The notes beneath the pieces are model-generated. The model did no database searches and had not been told where the DNA came from. It was given only the letters and a program-made list of their open reading frames with translations. Positions 44,973 through 54,153 of a DNA stretch of 64,000 bases are shown here, one piece after another (positions within the stretch are counted from its first letter, which is position 1; each line of letters opens with the position of its first letter). A program made the position numbers and the translations under genes. The stretch lies in assembly GCA_021797555.1 (NCBI GenBank), contig JAJZZM010000004.1, positions 1 to 64,000 of the forward strand. The letters run 5' to 3'. The stretch comes from Thermoplasmata archaeon (GTDB taxonomy: Archaea > Thermoplasmatota > Thermoplasmata > Thermoplasmatales > Thermoplasmataceae).

Positions 44973-46346
44973 TTAATCCTTTACCCACCATTCCGTTTTA
45001 TTGCCATTATCTTCAATATATATATTATTTTCTTCAAGTTTTTTCCTGATATAATCTGATATTTCATACATTTTATTATTCCTCATATTATTCCTTATTT
45101 CAATCATGGCATTTATTATATTTTCATTATTGTTATTTTTATTTTCATATAATATACATAGAAATTTGTTTAGATAATCCATAATATTAATTATTTTTTT
45201 TGCTGTTTCCTTTGATATATTATTTATGTTCCTATTTATATCTGATATAAATTCGAATATATTTCTTATTAAAGATCTTGTATCAAAGTTATTTTCCATG
45301 ATTTCATTAAATTTTTTTATCGTTTCGCTTTCATTGATTCCATAATTGCCAGTTAAATTTTCTATTTTTTTTATTTTATTATAAAAATTGTTGATCTTAT
45401 CAACATTGTCCCTGGAAATATTTAATAATTCATCTGAGAATTCTATTGAGGTATTATAATTTGCATTTATCATTGCAAACCTTAAATGTTCAGGTTTATA
45501 AACATTTAATATATCATTTATTTTTATAAAATTTTTTAATGATTTTGACATTTTTTCATTATTTATATTTATCATTCCTGTATGTATCCAGTACCTTGCA
45601 AGATATTTTTTATTGCTTATGGACCTCATCTGTGCTATTTCCGCCTCATGGTGCGGGAAAATTAGGTCAGACCCACCGCCGTGTATATCATATTCTGGTC
45701 CAAAATGTGTTTCCGTTATGGCAGTATCTTCTATATGCCATCCTGGCCTGCCTTTTCCCCACGGAGATTCCCAGTATGGTTCACCGGCTTTCATTTTTTT
45801 CCATAATACAAAATCCTCCGGGTTTCTTTTATCCTCATTGATTATATCCCTGGAATTATTTATTATTTCATTTAAATTCTGATTTGACAATTTTCCATAA
45901 TCCTTGAATTTTTTTACGTTAAAGTAAACACCATCTGATGTTTCATATGCATAGCCTTTATTAACCATGCGCCTTATCTGTGATATGATTTCCTTTATAT
46001 ACAGTGTTGCCCGGGCATAGTAATTTATACTGGTTACCTTTAATTTATTCATTGTATTTATATATTCATTAAAATAATAATCCGAAATTTCATAATATTT
46101 TTTATTTTCATTTTTTGATCTGTTTATTATTTTGTCGTCTATATCCGTTATGTTCTGCAAATAAAAAACTGAATAGCCAATATTTCTTAGAAATTTTGTT
46201 ACAACATCAAAGAATATGTAAGTCCTTGCATGGCCTATATGGAAATCATCGTAAACGGTAGGTCCGCATACAAATATGTTTATTCTTCCCTTATTAATTG
46301 GCTTGAATTCCTGATCCTTCTGACCTAGAGTATTATGTATAATCAT
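44973..46346 (-). CDS. cysS: Cysteinyl-tRNA synthetase
   Basis: This is a class Ia synthetase of 457 residues. HIGH is in DDFHIGHARTYIF (residue about 37) and KMSKS in NNEKMSKSLKNF. The zinc site has Cys in FVCGPTVYD and the His/Glu of FPHHEAEIAQ. The Cys usually in W-H-I-E-C-S is Asp here (WHIEDTAI), a form I associate with archaeal CysRS, so metal binding may still occur with mixed ligands. The C-terminal helical domain is Asn/Lys-rich. The gene may be co-transcribed with pncA and pncB. Confidence 0.93.
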   Translation of the reverse strand: MIIHNTLGQKDQEFKPINKGRINIFVCGPTVYDDFHIGHARTYIFFDVVTKFLRNIGYSVFYLQNITDIDDKIINRSKNENKKYYEISDYYFNEYINTMNKLKVTSINYYARATLYIKEIISQIRRMVNKGYAYETSDGVYFNVKKFKDYGKLSNQNLNEIINNSRDIINEDKRNPEDFVLWKKMKAGEPYWESPWGKGRPGWHIEDTAITETHFGPEYDIHGGGSDLIFPHHEAEIAQMRSISNKKYLARYWIHTGMININNEKMSKSLKNFIKINDILNVYKPEHLRFAMINANYNTSIEFSDELLNISRDNVDKINNFYNKIKKIENLTGNYGINESETIKKFNEIMENNFDTRSLIRNIFEFISDINRNINNISKETAKKIINIMDYLNKFLCILYENKNNNNENIINAMIEIRNNMRNNKMYEISDYIRKKLEENNIYIEDNGNKTEWWVKD

Positions 46347-46412
46347 TATTTACATATTTATAATAAATAAATAAATTTATTTATTGTTTTATTCATAATT
46401 TTCATATTGTTT

Positions 46413-46500
46413 GTGAGTTACATCATGCTAAAGCATTGAAAATTCCTGTTTCATGGACTACACCACATTAACATACTTATATTAAGTCCTTCTAAGGTAC
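46413..46500 (-). mobile_element. IS605-type right-end remnant, copy 3, inverted
   Basis: Read on the minus strand, 46500 to 46413 matches the other two remnants: T-T-A-G-A-A-G-G-A-C-T-T-A-A-T-A-T-A-A-G-T, then CATGAAACAGGAA, then ATGCTTTAGCATGATGTAACTCAC with the same ending. The hairpin is at 46423-46439 (ATGCT/AGCAT, TT loop). It has an unpaired base at the same side as copy 1 and a C-to-T/G-to-A pair change that keeps the stem. Only the last 90 bases of the element remain, in the gap between cysS and the glutamate decarboxylase gene. No coding capacity is left. Confidence 0.65.
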
Positions 46501-46556
46501 CGGTATGTTTATTTATAAATTTCAGGTTAAAATTTTATTTTAAACCTTTTTATAAT

Positions 46557-47954
46557 ATGTATTCATTATTATATATGGTAGTTAAAAAAATTAGCGGGGA
46601 TAAAAAAATATATGGAACATACAGCAACAGGGATTTTGATAAATCTATACCGGAAAATAAATTTCCGGAAACGGGCATGAATGCAAGGGCTGCATATGAA
46701 TTAATTCATGAGGAATTAAATCTTGATGGCATCCCTGAATTAAATTTGGCAACGTTCGTAACCACATGGATGGAACCTGAAGCAGATAAATTATATATGG
46801 AAAATGCACATAAAAATTTTATAGATAGTTTTGAATACCCGCAGATAAAAAGAGAGGAACAAAGAATAGTAAATATATTATTAAGGTTATATAATGCACC
46901 GGAAGAGAATGATTTTACCGGTACATCCACAATAGGTTCATCTGAAGCAATAATGCTGGCGTTAATGGCACATAAATGGAACTGGAAAATTAAAATGCAG
47001 AAGATGAATAAGGATTACAGCAAGCCCAATATTGTTTTTGGGGCAGATACACATGTAGTATGGGATAAGTTTGCAAAATATTTTGATGTTGAACCCAGAG
47101 TAATACCATTAGACAAAAAAACACTGGTTGTCAATCCGGAGGAGTTAATTAAAAACGTTGATGAAAACACTATTGCTGTGGGTGCCGTTATGGGAACTAC
47201 ATTTACCGGTGCACTTGATGATGTTAAGAGGATAAATGAATTATTAGAAAAATTAAAAAATGAAAAAAACATAGATGTACCAATACACGTGGATGCTGCC
47301 AGTGCGGGTTTTATTACACCTTTTATAGAACCTGATTTAGAATGGGATTTCCGTTTAAGTCATGTAAAATCAATTAATGTTTCAGGTCATAAATTCGGTT
47401 TAGTATATCCAGGGATTGGATGGTTATTGTTTAAGGATAAAAATGATTTGCCAGAGGATTTAATATTCTATGTAAATTATTTAGGGGATGAAATGCCGAC
47501 ATACACCCTTAATTTTTCAAAAAGTGGATCGAATATAGCCGCACAGTATTACAATATAATAAGAATGGGAAAATCCGGATATAAAAGAATAGATGAAAAT
47601 ATGATGGATAATGCAAGATATATATCAGAAAAAATAAGTAAAATAGACAACTTTAGTATTGTCAGTGATGCAAAACATATACCTGTTATAACCTTTAAAC
47701 AGAAGAATAAGGATAGTTTCACACTGTTTGACCTTTCATCCGAACTACGGTCATACGGCTGGATTGTCCCGGCATATTCACTGCCAAAAAATGCGGATGA
47801 TACTGTTTTAATGCGTGTTGTGGTAAGGGAAAGCTTCAGTAAGGATATGGCTGATTTATTTATAAACAGTTTAAACGGTGCAATAGATAAATTAAATGGG
47901 AATAATAAAACAATAAAAACCCTATCACCAAGGAAGGGACATTTTGTTTCATAA
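46557..47954 (+). CDS. gadB: Glutamate decarboxylase
   Basis: GAD converts glutamate to GABA and CO2 and consumes one proton per turnover. The 465-residue protein matches the E. coli enzyme end to end: MNARAAYELIHEELNLDG, LATFVTTWMEPEA, TSTIGSSEAIMLA, IHVDAASAGFITPF, and the PLP Lys in INVSGHKFGLVYPG. The tail ends KGHFVS; in E. coli the tail holds a His that closes the site at neutral pH. The start could also be the ATG at 46575. No glutamate/GABA antiporter is adjacent, although APC permeases lie at 33242 and 41719. Link to acid tolerance is inference. Confidence 0.93.
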   Translation: MYSLLYMVVKKISGDKKIYGTYSNRDFDKSIPENKFPETGMNARAAYELIHEELNLDGIPELNLATFVTTWMEPEADKLYMENAHKNFIDSFEYPQIKREEQRIVNILLRLYNAPEENDFTGTSTIGSSEAIMLALMAHKWNWKIKMQKMNKDYSKPNIVFGADTHVVWDKFAKYFDVEPRVIPLDKKTLVVNPEELIKNVDENTIAVGAVMGTTFTGALDDVKRINELLEKLKNEKNIDVPIHVDAASAGFITPFIEPDLEWDFRLSHVKSINVSGHKFGLVYPGIGWLLFKDKNDLPEDLIFYVNYLGDEMPTYTLNFSKSGSNIAAQYYNIIRMGKSGYKRIDENMMDNARYISEKISKIDNFSIVSDAKHIPVITFKQKNKDSFTLFDLSSELRSYGWIVPAYSLPKNADDTVLMRVVVRESFSKDMADLFINSLNGAIDKLNGNNKTIKTLSPRKGHFVS

Positions 47955-48236
47955 ATTTTATAAATATCTAAATTATATAAATTATTAACTGTGATTTCCT
48001 GTATTTTTATAAAATTTATAACATTTATTGTTTTGAGCGTAATGGTTATGTTATTTATTTCAGTTAAGTCTCCACAATTACCCAAGTATTTTATTATATT
48101 ATATACCTATTTCCCATAAAACGTTAAATGTAAAAATAATAGAAAGGAAACATTTGGTGTAATAACAAGGAAAATTATAAATAAGGGCAAGATAGATAAA
48201 AAATATATTATAATTGATTTAATGAATTTTCAATGA

Positions 48237-49421
48237 TTATTCAAGCTTTATTTTCTTTGTTTCAGGCAATAGCAGCGTTAGCAGTATTGCAGTAACCATT
48301 ATAACTGCTAAAAATATATATGCACTGGAATAATTATTCCCGCTAATAAGTAATGTCATTGCAATTACGCCTATGACAGCACCAATTTTTCCCATCATGG
48401 ATGAAAAGCCATATGAGGACCCACGGAATTTAGTAACTGTAACTTCAGCCGGTATTATGCCTACTGTAGCACCACCAAATGAATTGAACAGTTCAAGAAA
48501 TGATACAATAATAATTAATCCTGTTAAAAAATAATAATGTGGTAATACAAGAAATAATATCGCCATAAAAGCAAATCCTGTTATCTGCATGGCTTTCCTG
48601 CCGAACCGGTCAACGGAAAACATAACATAGATTCCCGCAGAGATGCCTATTATAAGAAAAAACGTTGTCAGTAATGCATTATCAACATTATCGACAAAAT
48701 GGCCCAACTTTAATATTGTAGGCAATGTTAATGATAAGCCATATGCAACAATATCATATAAAAACCATATTACTGCAGCCAATATTATATCCTTAGAATA
48801 TTTACCTGAAAACATTTCAAAAAATTTGGTTTTTTCTTTTTTATTTTCCCACATCTTTGATTCTGGCAGTGAAAACCTCATAAATTCCACAATTATTGCT
48901 GGTATTACAGAAATTCCTAACATTAACCTCCAGCCAAGATTATCTAATGGAAATGCAAATATTGCAATTATTGCACTGCTAATAGAACCTATGCTGAAAA
49001 ATACGGTTGCCATAGCAAGGTAATAACCTCTTTTTTCGTTTGGAGTTACCTCTGCTATATATGAATTTGCAACGGGATATTCTGCACCCAAAACTATGCC
49101 TAAAAGTACCCTTGATATAAACAGCATAATAAAATTAAATGAAAATGCGGATATTAAATCAAATATAATAAAAAATATTAATGTTGATAAATAAATTCTT
49201 CTTCTCCCGAAAATATCACTGAGATAACCTATTGATACAGTTCCTATAATTGCACCAATTATAACAGAAGCTATTAATAATCCATATTCTAATGTCGTTA
49301 TTGCTATATACTCCGGTATTAATAATATTGCAAAGGCGATAACTGTTAATTGATAACCATCCAAATACATACCAAATGCAGATAAAACAACTATTTTATT
49401 GGCATTTAAAGTTTCATTCAC
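48237..49421 (-). CDS. MFS transporter, sugar/metabolite:proton type
   Basis: The 394-residue permease has twelve helices. The conserved loop GYLSDIFGRRRIYLST, between helices 2 and 3, the RVLLGIVLGAEYPVA segment in helix 4, and PNEKRGYY and VDRFGRKA mark the sugar porter or aromatic acid:H+ branch of the major facilitator superfamily. The substrate is unknown. The 282 bases between it and the end of the decarboxylase gene (47955-48236) contain no gene that I can support. Its own start at 49421 faces the divergent flavoprotein gene across about 105 A/T-rich bases. Confidence 0.85.
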   Translation of the reverse strand: MNETLNANKIVVLSAFGMYLDGYQLTVIAFAILLIPEYIAITTLEYGLLIASVIIGAIIGTVSIGYLSDIFGRRRIYLSTLIFFIIFDLISAFSFNFIMLFISRVLLGIVLGAEYPVANSYIAEVTPNEKRGYYLAMATVFFSIGSISSAIIAIFAFPLDNLGWRLMLGISVIPAIIVEFMRFSLPESKMWENKKEKTKFFEMFSGKYSKDIILAAVIWFLYDIVAYGLSLTLPTILKLGHFVDNVDNALLTTFFLIIGISAGIYVMFSVDRFGRKAMQITGFAFMAILFLVLPHYYFLTGLIIIVSFLELFNSFGGATVGIIPAEVTVTKFRGSSYGFSSMMGKIGAVIGVIAMTLLISGNNYSSAYIFLAVIMVTAILLTLLLPETKKIKLE

Positions 49422-49527
49422 TTTTAGTTAATTTACAGCTTTATTTAAAACTTGGCTAAATTGCTTATATATTGATCTATATTATATATATGAATAAAAT
49501 AATATATAAAATTAAAATAACCGTTTA

Positions 49528-50808
49528 ATGGAAAAAATAGGAATAATTGGTGCAGGCATAACAGGTTTGTTCTCTGCATTAAATTTATCTTTAGATAATT
49601 ATGATGTTACATTATTTGAAAGGAATAATTTATTATCCGGTACATCTGGAAGATTCCACGGAATGCTTCACAGCGGGTCCAGATATTCATTAACTGATGA
49701 AAATTCTGCAAGGGAATGCATAAATGAGAATAAATTATTAAACAAAAATGCAGGTAATTTTATTAAAAATACTTCGGGTTATTTTGTTTCTTTAAATGAT
49801 GACGACTCATCATACGGTGATAAATTATTTAAAAAAAATAAAAATATTGGGATAGAAACAGAAAATATCAATGTAAATGAACTATTAAAAATTGAACCAT
49901 ACTTGAATAAGGATATAAAAATGGCATTGAAGGTTCCGGATAAAATAATATATGCACATCCTTTTGCATCCGCAGTAGCAATGGAGGCAATATTAAATGG
50001 TGCAAAAATTAGATTCAATTCTGAAATAACTGGAAGTGAAATCAAGAATAATAATGTAATTTCAGTAAAATATAAAAAGGGTAATAATATAATATCTGAG
50101 AAATTTGATTATATAATAAATACAACGGGTCCATGGTCAGGCAAATTATTAAAAAATTTTAATATAAAAAATTTTGATGTTATGCCTACCCTGGGTTATA
50201 TGGCTTCATATGATAGATTATTTATAAACTCTATAATAAACCGGATGAGGGATCCATCAGATGGTGATATATTACTGCCATATGGATCAAAATCCGTTGC
50301 GGGAACAATAGCAATTATTTCGGAAGACCCCGATAATAATGAACTCGATGACGAAGATATAGATACAATGATTTCAGAAATAGCTGAAATGGTGCCTTCA
50401 ATCAAAGATTATAAATATAAAAAATTATATTATTCCATGAGGCCATTAATAAAAGAGGATAATTCAAGAAATTCCAGGGATTTTAATATATATAAAAATT
50501 ATGACAATATGATTACAATTATAGGTGGAAAATTTACAACTTCAAGATTAATGGGAAAATCGGTTTCGGAATATATATCAAAAATATTTGGAAATAAAAG
50601 CAGTGATACAAAAAATATAATATTTGATAATACATTTAATAAATTTATAAGCAAATATAAAAATAATATCGATACTTCATTTCTTGATTATATCAATTCA
50701 TATGATAATAGCATGGACTATGAGTATAAATTGCATATTGAGAGTGCATTCCTCCTAAATGAGGCAGTAAAGGTGAATAAATGGAATTCAATGGAAAATT
50801 CAGTGTGA
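49528..50808 (+). CDS. FAD-dependent oxidoreductase, GlpA/L2HGDH-like
   Basis: The 426-residue flavoprotein begins with the dinucleotide-binding fold GIIGAGITGLFSALNLS and the Glu of LFERNN that binds the ribose of FAD. SGTSGRFHGMLHSGSRY and the later IINTTGPWSG and MRPLI and GGKFTTSRLMG segments resemble the anaerobic glycerol-3-phosphate dehydrogenase GlpA. A 2-hydroxyacid dehydrogenase of the same family is an alternative. No [2Fe-2S] or CCG domain is attached. The gene overlaps the following CoxG-like gene by 28 bases, so both are made together. Confidence 0.8.
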   Translation: MEKIGIIGAGITGLFSALNLSLDNYDVTLFERNNLLSGTSGRFHGMLHSGSRYSLTDENSARECINENKLLNKNAGNFIKNTSGYFVSLNDDDSSYGDKLFKKNKNIGIETENINVNELLKIEPYLNKDIKMALKVPDKIIYAHPFASAVAMEAILNGAKIRFNSEITGSEIKNNNVISVKYKKGNNIISEKFDYIINTTGPWSGKLLKNFNIKNFDVMPTLGYMASYDRLFINSIINRMRDPSDGDILLPYGSKSVAGTIAIISEDPDNNELDDEDIDTMISEIAEMVPSIKDYKYKKLYYSMRPLIKEDNSRNSRDFNIYKNYDNMITIIGGKFTTSRLMGKSVSEYISKIFGNKSSDTKNIIFDNTFNKFISKYKNNIDTSFLDYINSYDNSMDYEYKLHIESAFLLNEAVKVNKWNSMENSV

Positions 50809-51227
50809 ATAAAAATATAGACTATTTAAATAAATTTTTTTCCGATATAAATAATGTTATTCCATGCCTGCCGGGCATATATGACATTGAGAATATTAAC
50901 GATGAAATAAAATGCAAGATAAAACTGGATGTCAAGGATATGAACATACCTGCAATGAGCACAATAACCGGGAAAATAGTTTTTAAATATATATTGAATG
51001 ATAATTCATTAAATGTAAATGGCTCAGGCAGAATAGCCGGGTCCAAAATAAAACTTGAGATAAATATTGATTATAAAAGCAATGGAAATATTTCTGAGAT
51101 AAAATGGGTAAGTTCATTTGATTTCGGCTTAATAGTAAAAATAATGAATAAAAATAAAATAACTGAAGTTTCAATGAAAAATATTGATAGGACAATGAAA
51201 TGTATAATAGAAAAAATTAATAATTAA
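50781..51227 (+). CDS. CoxG-like SRPBCC protein
   Basis: The 148-residue protein starts MEFNGKFSVNKNIDYLNKFF and has PCLPGIYDIE (family D/N-x-x-x-x-x-x-x-P-G pattern), G-K-I-V-F-K-Y and G-S-G-R-I-A-G-S-K-I-K-L strands and a final helix. This is the pattern of carbon monoxide dehydrogenase subunit G, a START-like protein that helps mature molybdenum hydroxylases at the membrane. No molybdenum dehydrogenase genes are in view. The 28-base overlap with the flavoprotein gene suggests a shared substrate or membrane attachment; this is inference. Confidence 0.7.
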   Translation: MEFNGKFSVNKNIDYLNKFFSDINNVIPCLPGIYDIENINDEIKCKIKLDVKDMNIPAMSTITGKIVFKYILNDNSLNVNGSGRIAGSKIKLEINIDYKSNGNISEIKWVSSFDFGLIVKIMNKNKITEVSMKNIDRTMKCIIEKINN

Positions 51228-51345
51228 TATGATATTTTTATCAGTAATATTAAATTTTATATTATAAAACAAAATATTATATAATTTTTATATATTTTGA
51301 TAATATACTCAAAAAATATTTAATATTAATTAAAAATTATATTTT

Positions 51346-52176
51346 ATGGTTTCATTTGTTTATGATATAATTAACTGGGAAGAAAAACAGTTAATAAAAA
51401 AATTTAAGGACGAAAATTTAAAAATAAACTTAATAGATGCAAAAAATAATGAATTAAATTTAACTGGAAAAAATAATATTGATAATATTGCATTTATAAG
51501 ATGTTTAAGCCATAAAAGGTCTTTATATTATTCATATGTACTTGAATCACAGAATATTAATGCAATAAATTCTTACAATATATTCAATACGACAGGAAAT
51601 AAGGTATTTACATCAGCATATTTACATAAAAATAAAATACCAACGCCGGAAACATACGTTTCCTTTTCAAAGGATAATGCCATTGAAACATCAAATAAAA
51701 TTGGATATCCTGTAGTTTTTAAGCCTGTTAGTGGAAGCTGGGGAAGAATGGTGTCATTAATTAAGGATAATAATTTCGCAGAAACAATTTTTTCAATGAA
51801 TGATATGATAAATGATAAGATATATTACTTGCAGAAATACAATGAAAGACCTCCAAGGGATATCCGGGCAATTATAGTAAACCACGAAATTTCTGCTATT
51901 ATTTATAGATATTCATATAAAAGCTGGAAAACAAATTTATATTTGGGAGGCAAAGTTGAAAAGGCAAATTTAGATGATAATGACAAAGAATTATTAATAA
52001 AAACAGGTGAATTGTTTGATCCGGGCATTATAGGAATAGATGCGATGGAATCAGATAATGGTTTATTGATACATGAAGTTAATAGCAGGGTGGAATTCAG
52101 GGGTGCATCTAAAATTTATGGGAATAAAATAATAGAAGATATTGCAAATTTTTTTAAGGATTTATTAAAAAATTGA
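51346..52176 (+). CDS. LysX/ArgX-like ATP-grasp ligase (RimK family)
   Basis: The family joins glutamate or 2-aminoadipate to the C-terminal Glu of the carrier LysW in lysine and arginine synthesis; RimK relatives modify proteins. The 276-residue protein has FVYDIINWEEK at the start, then KPVSGSWGRMVSLI (ATP-grasp), PPRDIRAIIV, and EVNSRVEFRG, where LysX has E-V-N-x-x-x-E-F. This supports a LysX/ArgX assignment over RimK. No lysW or other amino-acid carrier genes are adjacent, so the real partner must lie elsewhere. The neighbour downstream is an M13 peptidase 33 bases away. Confidence 0.75.
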   Translation: MVSFVYDIINWEEKQLIKKFKDENLKINLIDAKNNELNLTGKNNIDNIAFIRCLSHKRSLYYSYVLESQNINAINSYNIFNTTGNKVFTSAYLHKNKIPTPETYVSFSKDNAIETSNKIGYPVVFKPVSGSWGRMVSLIKDNNFAETIFSMNDMINDKIYYLQKYNERPPRDIRAIIVNHEISAIIYRYSYKSWKTNLYLGGKVEKANLDDNDKELLIKTGELFDPGIIGIDAMESDNGLLIHEVNSRVEFRGASKIYGNKIIEDIANFFKDLLKN

Positions 52177-52209
52177 AAATTGTTATAAATAATATTGATA
52201 TACGAGTTT

Positions 52210-54153
52210 ATGGAAGAAGATGTACCTGAAATTAAAAGGTTTTCTATTGAAAATATGGATCTGTCTGCTGACCCCGTAAGGAATTTTTATGAGTATGCCA
52301 ACGGGACATGGTTAAAAAATAATCCTGTACCCCCTGATAAATCATCATGGGGGACATTCTATGAATTGCGTGATAGAAATTTATATATTTTAAAAAATAT
52401 ATGTGAAAATGCAGATGAAGAATCAGGTAATTTAAATGAAAAAATGGTAAGCAAATTTTATTCGTCCGGAATGAATATAGATTTAATAGAAAAGCTGGGA
52501 ATAAATCCCTTGGAAAATATATTAAAATCAATCGATGCCCTAAAAACAAAGGATGAAATACCCGATATTATAATGAAATTACATTCAATGGGATTGCCAT
52601 CATTTTTTGATTCCGGTTCATACAACGATGAAAAAAATAGTTCAATATATTCATTTTATTTTGTCCAGGGCGGGTTATCACTTCCGGATAGGGATTATTA
52701 TATAGAAAAACATTTTTCTGATTTATTAAAGGATTATTTATTGTATATTAAAAACATACTTGCTTTTTCAGGCTATAATAATGATGATGCAGGAAAATAT
52801 GCAGATACAATACTTGAAATGGAAAAAGAAATTGCAAATTTCAGCAGGAGCCGCGAGGCATTAAGGGATAGTGAAAAAAATTATAATAGATTTGATGTGA
52901 ATAAATTAAATGAAAAATTCCATCTTATAAAAATGGAGGATTACATTAAATATTTAGGTGTGCCCAATGTAAATTATGTTATATTAGGTCAGCCTGAATT
53001 TTTTGAAAAAATAAATGATTTTATAAATAATAAACCATTGAATGATCTAAAAATTTATTTAAAATATAATGTAATAAATTTTGCAGCACCGTTTTTAAGC
53101 AAGAATTTTGCGGATGAACACTTTAATTTCTTTAATAAAAAGATCATGGGCCAGGAAAAGCCGGAAAAAAGATGGAAAACCATAATTTCTGTAATAAATA
53201 TGTGTATTGGAGAGGCTCTGGGCGAATTATACGTAAAACAATATTTTACAGATGACGCTAAAAAAAGAATGGAAATCCTTGTAAATGATTTAAGATCAGT
53301 TTTTAATGAAAGATTAAAAAACGTTAAATGGATGAGTGAACAGACAAAGGAAAGGGCTATAAAAAAATTTGAGAGATTCAGAGCAAAAATTGGCTATCCT
53401 GAAAAATTCAGGGATTATTCATCCATTTTAATTGATAAAAATGATTATTTCGGAAATATTATAAGATCATTGTCCTTTGAGGTAAAAAGGCAGGCAAACC
53501 GTGTTGGCAAACCAATAGACAAAAAAGAATGGCTGATGGACCCACAGACAATAAATGCATATTTCTCACCTACCGATAATGAAATTGTATTTCCTGCTGG
53601 CATCTTGCAGCCACCGTTTTTTGATGTTACAATGGATGATGCAGTTAATTATGGTGCCATAGGTGGTGTTATAGCACATGAAATGACACACGGCTATGAT
53701 GATCAGGGAAGCATGTATGATGAGGAGGGCAACTTAAATAACTGGTGGACAAAAGAGGACAAGGACGCATTTGATAAACTTACAAAGAAAGTTATAGACT
53801 TATACAGTTCTATTGAAATACTGCCCGGGATAAAAGTTCGTGGCGATAGAACTGTAGGAGAAAACATAGCAGATCTAGGTGGTGTAAGCATAGCATATGA
53901 GGCATTAAAAAGAAGATTAAAGATAACTAATAACTATAAAAAAATAGACAATTTTACACAGGAACAGAGATTTTTTATTTCATGGGCAAATGTATGGAAA
54001 GAAAATATAAGGGATGAGGAAATAAAAAGAAGGGTTACAATAGACCCACATGCACCAAATAAATTAAGGGCAACATTGCCTGTTTTAAATCATCCGGAAT
54101 TTGAAAAGGTTTTTAATAATGAATCTGGCAAAAATAAAATAATAATATGGTAA
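52210..54153 (+). CDS. pepO: M13-family zinc metallopeptidase (neprilysin-like)
   Basis: M13 peptidases cleave short peptides. The protein has the family N-terminus PVRNFYEYANGTWL, then a helical lobe, then the catalytic motif VIAHEMTHGYDDQG (His ligands and Glu, about residue 490) and ENIADLGGVSIAYEA (third ligand Glu). NAYFSPTDNEIVFPAG is the substrate-binding strand. Bacterial and animal forms are secreted or anchored; here there is no signal peptide, so it probably acts in the cytosol. I start at the ATG at 52210, about 20 bases after a TATA-like GTTATAAATAATATT; a TTG at 52195 would add five residues. Confidence 0.9.
   Translation: MEEDVPEIKRFSIENMDLSADPVRNFYEYANGTWLKNNPVPPDKSSWGTFYELRDRNLYILKNICENADEESGNLNEKMVSKFYSSGMNIDLIEKLGINPLENILKSIDALKTKDEIPDIIMKLHSMGLPSFFDSGSYNDEKNSSIYSFYFVQGGLSLPDRDYYIEKHFSDLLKDYLLYIKNILAFSGYNNDDAGKYADTILEMEKEIANFSRSREALRDSEKNYNRFDVNKLNEKFHLIKMEDYIKYLGVPNVNYVILGQPEFFEKINDFINNKPLNDLKIYLKYNVINFAAPFLSKNFADEHFNFFNKKIMGQEKPEKRWKTIISVINMCIGEALGELYVKQYFTDDAKKRMEILVNDLRSVFNERLKNVKWMSEQTKERAIKKFERFRAKIGYPEKFRDYSSILIDKNDYFGNIIRSLSFEVKRQANRVGKPIDKKEWLMDPQTINAYFSPTDNEIVFPAGILQPPFFDVTMDDAVNYGAIGGVIAHEMTHGYDDQGSMYDEEGNLNNWWTKEDKDAFDKLTKKVIDLYSSIEILPGIKVRGDRTVGENIADLGGVSIAYEALKRRLKITNNYKKIDNFTQEQRFFISWANVWKENIRDEEIKRRVTIDPHAPNKLRATLPVLNHPEFEKVFNNESGKNKIIIW

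Noticed and set aside
44973-46346. Asp in place of a zinc-binding Cys in CysRS as a defect
   Set aside because: W-H-I-E-D-T is, as far as I recall, a usual form in archaeal CysRS, so it is probably normal.
47549-48085. Minus-strand frame of 178 codons overlapping the decarboxylase end
   Set aside because: It lies mostly opposite a certain gene; the part outside has no motif or promoter.
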